A stretch of DNA of 8,519 nucleotides from Dehalococcoidales bacterium (GTDB lineage Bacteria; Chloroflexota; Dehalococcoidia; Dehalococcoidales; Fen-1064). The position numbers and the translations under genes were made by a program. The DNA is taken from NCBI GenBank assembly GCA_030667735.1, contig DAOUVG010000050.1, positions 1 through 8,519 of the forward strand, in the 5' to 3' direction. This document shows positions 7,563 through 8,519 of this stretch, piece after piece. The notes under the pieces are model-generated. The model saw only the letters and a program-made list of their open reading frames with translations. It made no database searches and had not been told where the DNA came from. The first letter of the stretch is position 1. Each line of letters starts with the position of its first letter.

Positions 7563-7570
7563 GAGGTGAT
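7563..7570 (+). promoter_or_regulatory. Ribosome-binding site of remA
   Basis: GAGGTGAT is an eight-base match to the 16S anti-Shine-Dalgarno complement, placed just before the ATG at 7575. It fixes the remA start there, not at the in-frame GTG at 7518. Confidence 0.75.
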
Positions 7571-7574
7571 AGTA

Positions 7575-7865
7575 ATGAGCATTGAACTCGTTCATATTGG
7601 GTTCAACAACATACTGGTGATGAACCGTGTTGTTGCTATAGCTTCGCCAAACTCGGCGCCCACCAAGCGGATGATACAGGAGGGGCGGAGCAAGGGGACG
7701 CTGATTGACATGACTAACGGTAGAAGAACCAAGGCCGTTCTCATCGCAGACAGCGGGCACATTATCCTGGCGGCCCTTGCGCCGGAGACTATTGCAGGCA
7801 GGATAATGGCAAGCCAGCCTAAGGCTCCGCAGTCCGAGGAGGCCACAGACGAAGACGAGGGTTAA
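7575..7865 (+). CDS. remA: RemA/DUF370 family DNA-binding regulator
   Basis: A 96-residue protein with the DUF370 signature throughout: [14 protein letters not shown] at the N-terminus, [18 protein letters not shown] at about 21-38, [20 protein letters not shown] at 43-62 and LAPETIAGR at 68-76. In Bacillus subtilis RemA is a ring-forming DNA-binding activator of biofilm matrix and osmoprotection genes; from memory, Arg18, Pro29 and Arg50-Arg51 are important there, and the same residues occupy the same numbers here. The last 15 or so residues are an acidic, low-complexity tail ([12 protein letters not shown]) beyond the conserved core. The start is supported by GAGGTGAT upstream. It is followed 3 bases later by gmk, a neighbour pair common in Firmicutes and some other phyla. 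Its targets in this organism are unknown; control of the divergent fdh operon is possible but unsupported. Confidence 0.9.
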   Translation: MSIELVHIGFNNILVMNRVVAIASPNSAPTKRMIQEGRSKGTLIDMTNGRRTKAVLIADSGHIILAALAPETIAGRIMASQPKAPQSEEATDEDEG

Positions 7866-7868
7866 GAT

Positions 7869-8519
7869 ATGAATGGAGAGCCTGACAGGAGCAAGTCTAT
7901 TGCTGGCCGGCCGCAGAGCCCCCTCCTGATAGTACTCTCCGGTCCTTCCGGGGTGGGTAAAGATGCGGTACTGATCAGGCTGAGAGAGTCAGGCTATCCC
8001 CTCCGCTATATCACTACCCTGACAACACGTCTGCAACGCCCAAGCGAGGAAGACGGGGTCGATTACCTCTTCGTCTCCGAAGCAAAGTTCCATGAAATGC
8101 TGGATAGCAATGCGCTGATGGAATCCGCCAATGTCTACGGTAACTGGTACGGGGTTCCCCGGGCGGTGGTAAAGGAAGCCCTGGACCGGGGAGAAGACGT
8201 AATTATTAAGATAGACGTACAGGGTGCGGCGACAATCAGGCGAATTGCTCCCCGGGCCGTGTTTATCTTTCTTACCGCCCCATCGTTTGAGGCGCTCAGT
8301 AACCGGTTAGAGCAGCGGCTTACAGAATCACCTGACCAACTGGCGGTGCGTCTCAGGACCGCCGAAGAAGAGACGCAACAGTTGCACCTGTTCGACTATG
8401 TAGTGGTGAACCGTGAAGGCGAGATTGATGCCGCCGTATCCAGAATAGAGGCCATCATCACTGCCGAGAAATGCCGTGTGAACCCGCGGCAGATCGAACT
8501 TTCCTGGCAGGGTGTGGGC
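7869..8519 (+). CDS. gmk: Guanylate kinase (3' end cut by the window edge)
   Basis: Phosphorylates GMP to GDP with ATP in the cytoplasm. The frame is open for 217 codons from ATG at 7869 to the window's end with no stop. As the family is usually about 200-210 residues, probably only a short tail is missing. Recognisable parts: the P-loop GPSGVGKD (25-32), the GMP-binding segment TTLTTRLQRPSEEDGVDY (49-66), VYGNWYGVP (89-97), the DVQGA strand (116-120), the lid region around LEQRLTESPDQLAVRL (147-162) and FDYVVVN (175-181). The residue after the P-loop lysine is Asp instead of the commoner Ser, Thr or Gly. About 18 extra residues precede the first strand. Ribosome-binding GAGGG (7857-7861) lies 7 bases upstream, inside the end of remA, and only 3 bases separate the genes, so they are probably co-transcribed and translationally coupled. 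Confidence 0.95.
   Translation, partial: MNGEPDRSKSIAGRPQSPLLIVLSGPSGVGKDAVLIRLRESGYPLRYITTLTTRLQRPSEEDGVDYLFVSEAKFHEMLDSNALMESANVYGNWYGVPRAVVKEALDRGEDVIIKIDVQGAATIRRIAPRAVFIFLTAPSFEALSNRLEQRLTESPDQLAVRLRTAEEETQQLHLFDYVVVNREGEIDAAVSRIEAIITAEKCRVNPRQIELSWQGVG

Noticed and set aside
7518..7574. An upstream GTG start for remA at 7518
   Set aside because: The conserved DUF370 N-terminus begins at 7575, directly after GAGGTGAT.
1..8519. Mobile elements, CRISPR arrays, tRNA or rRNA genes
   Set aside because: No terminal repeats, transposase-like frames, regularly spaced repeats or tRNA-like cloverleaf sequences were seen on either strand.

Overview
The window holds two divergent transcription units around a control region at about 7315-7574. 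The leftward unit, on the minus strand, covers most of the window and runs in the order nuoE-like (7314-6859), a nuoF-like gene fused to a gltD/nfnB-like flavoprotein (6813-3721), a formate dehydrogenase catalytic subunit (3666-913) and an nfnA/sudB-like flavoprotein (845-12). The gaps between genes are 45, 54 and 67 bases, and all four products are predicted soluble Fe-S, flavin or molybdopterin proteins, so they look like one cytoplasmic enzyme complex. The rightward unit starts with remA (DUF370) at 7575, followed 3 bases later by gmk (guanylate kinase), which runs off the right edge.

The formate dehydrogenase reading frame contains an in-frame TGA at 2550-2548, in the context C-A-R-L-TGA-H-S-P-T. 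This is exactly the site where Mo/W formate dehydrogenases carry selenocysteine. A 7-bp stem with a GGUCU loop starts 11 bases after the TGA and has the form of a bacterial SECIS element. The two open frames of 372 and 540 codons are therefore read here as one 917-residue selenoprotein, not two genes or a pseudogene.

Proposed working of the complex: formate/CO2 chemistry takes place at the Sec-Mo(W)-bis-pterin site of FdhA. Electrons pass along FdhA's NuoG-like Fe-S chain to the NuoE/NuoF module, where NAD(H) meets FMN. The fusion adds a GltD/NfnB-type FAD/NADPH module directly to the NuoF polypeptide, and the last gene adds an NfnA-like FAD/[2Fe-2S] subunit. The enzyme thus appears to combine a formate dehydrogenase with an Nfn-type transhydrogenase. 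A formate-linked, possibly electron-bifurcating NAD(H)/NADP(H)/ferredoxin enzyme is a reasonable inference, but it is not proven by sequence. The NfnA-like subunit has lost the glycine-rich nucleotide-binding loop of its family, which changes the expected chemistry.

Organism: a strictly or mainly anaerobic bacterium that makes selenoproteins and probably uses formate or the Wood-Ljungdahl pathway. The remA-gmk pair is widespread in Firmicutes and also occurs in Chloroflexota. The overall impression is of an uncultured Chloroflexota (Dehalococcoidia-like) or related lineage, but this assignment is tentative. No tRNA, rRNA, CRISPR array, insertion sequence or phage gene was seen.
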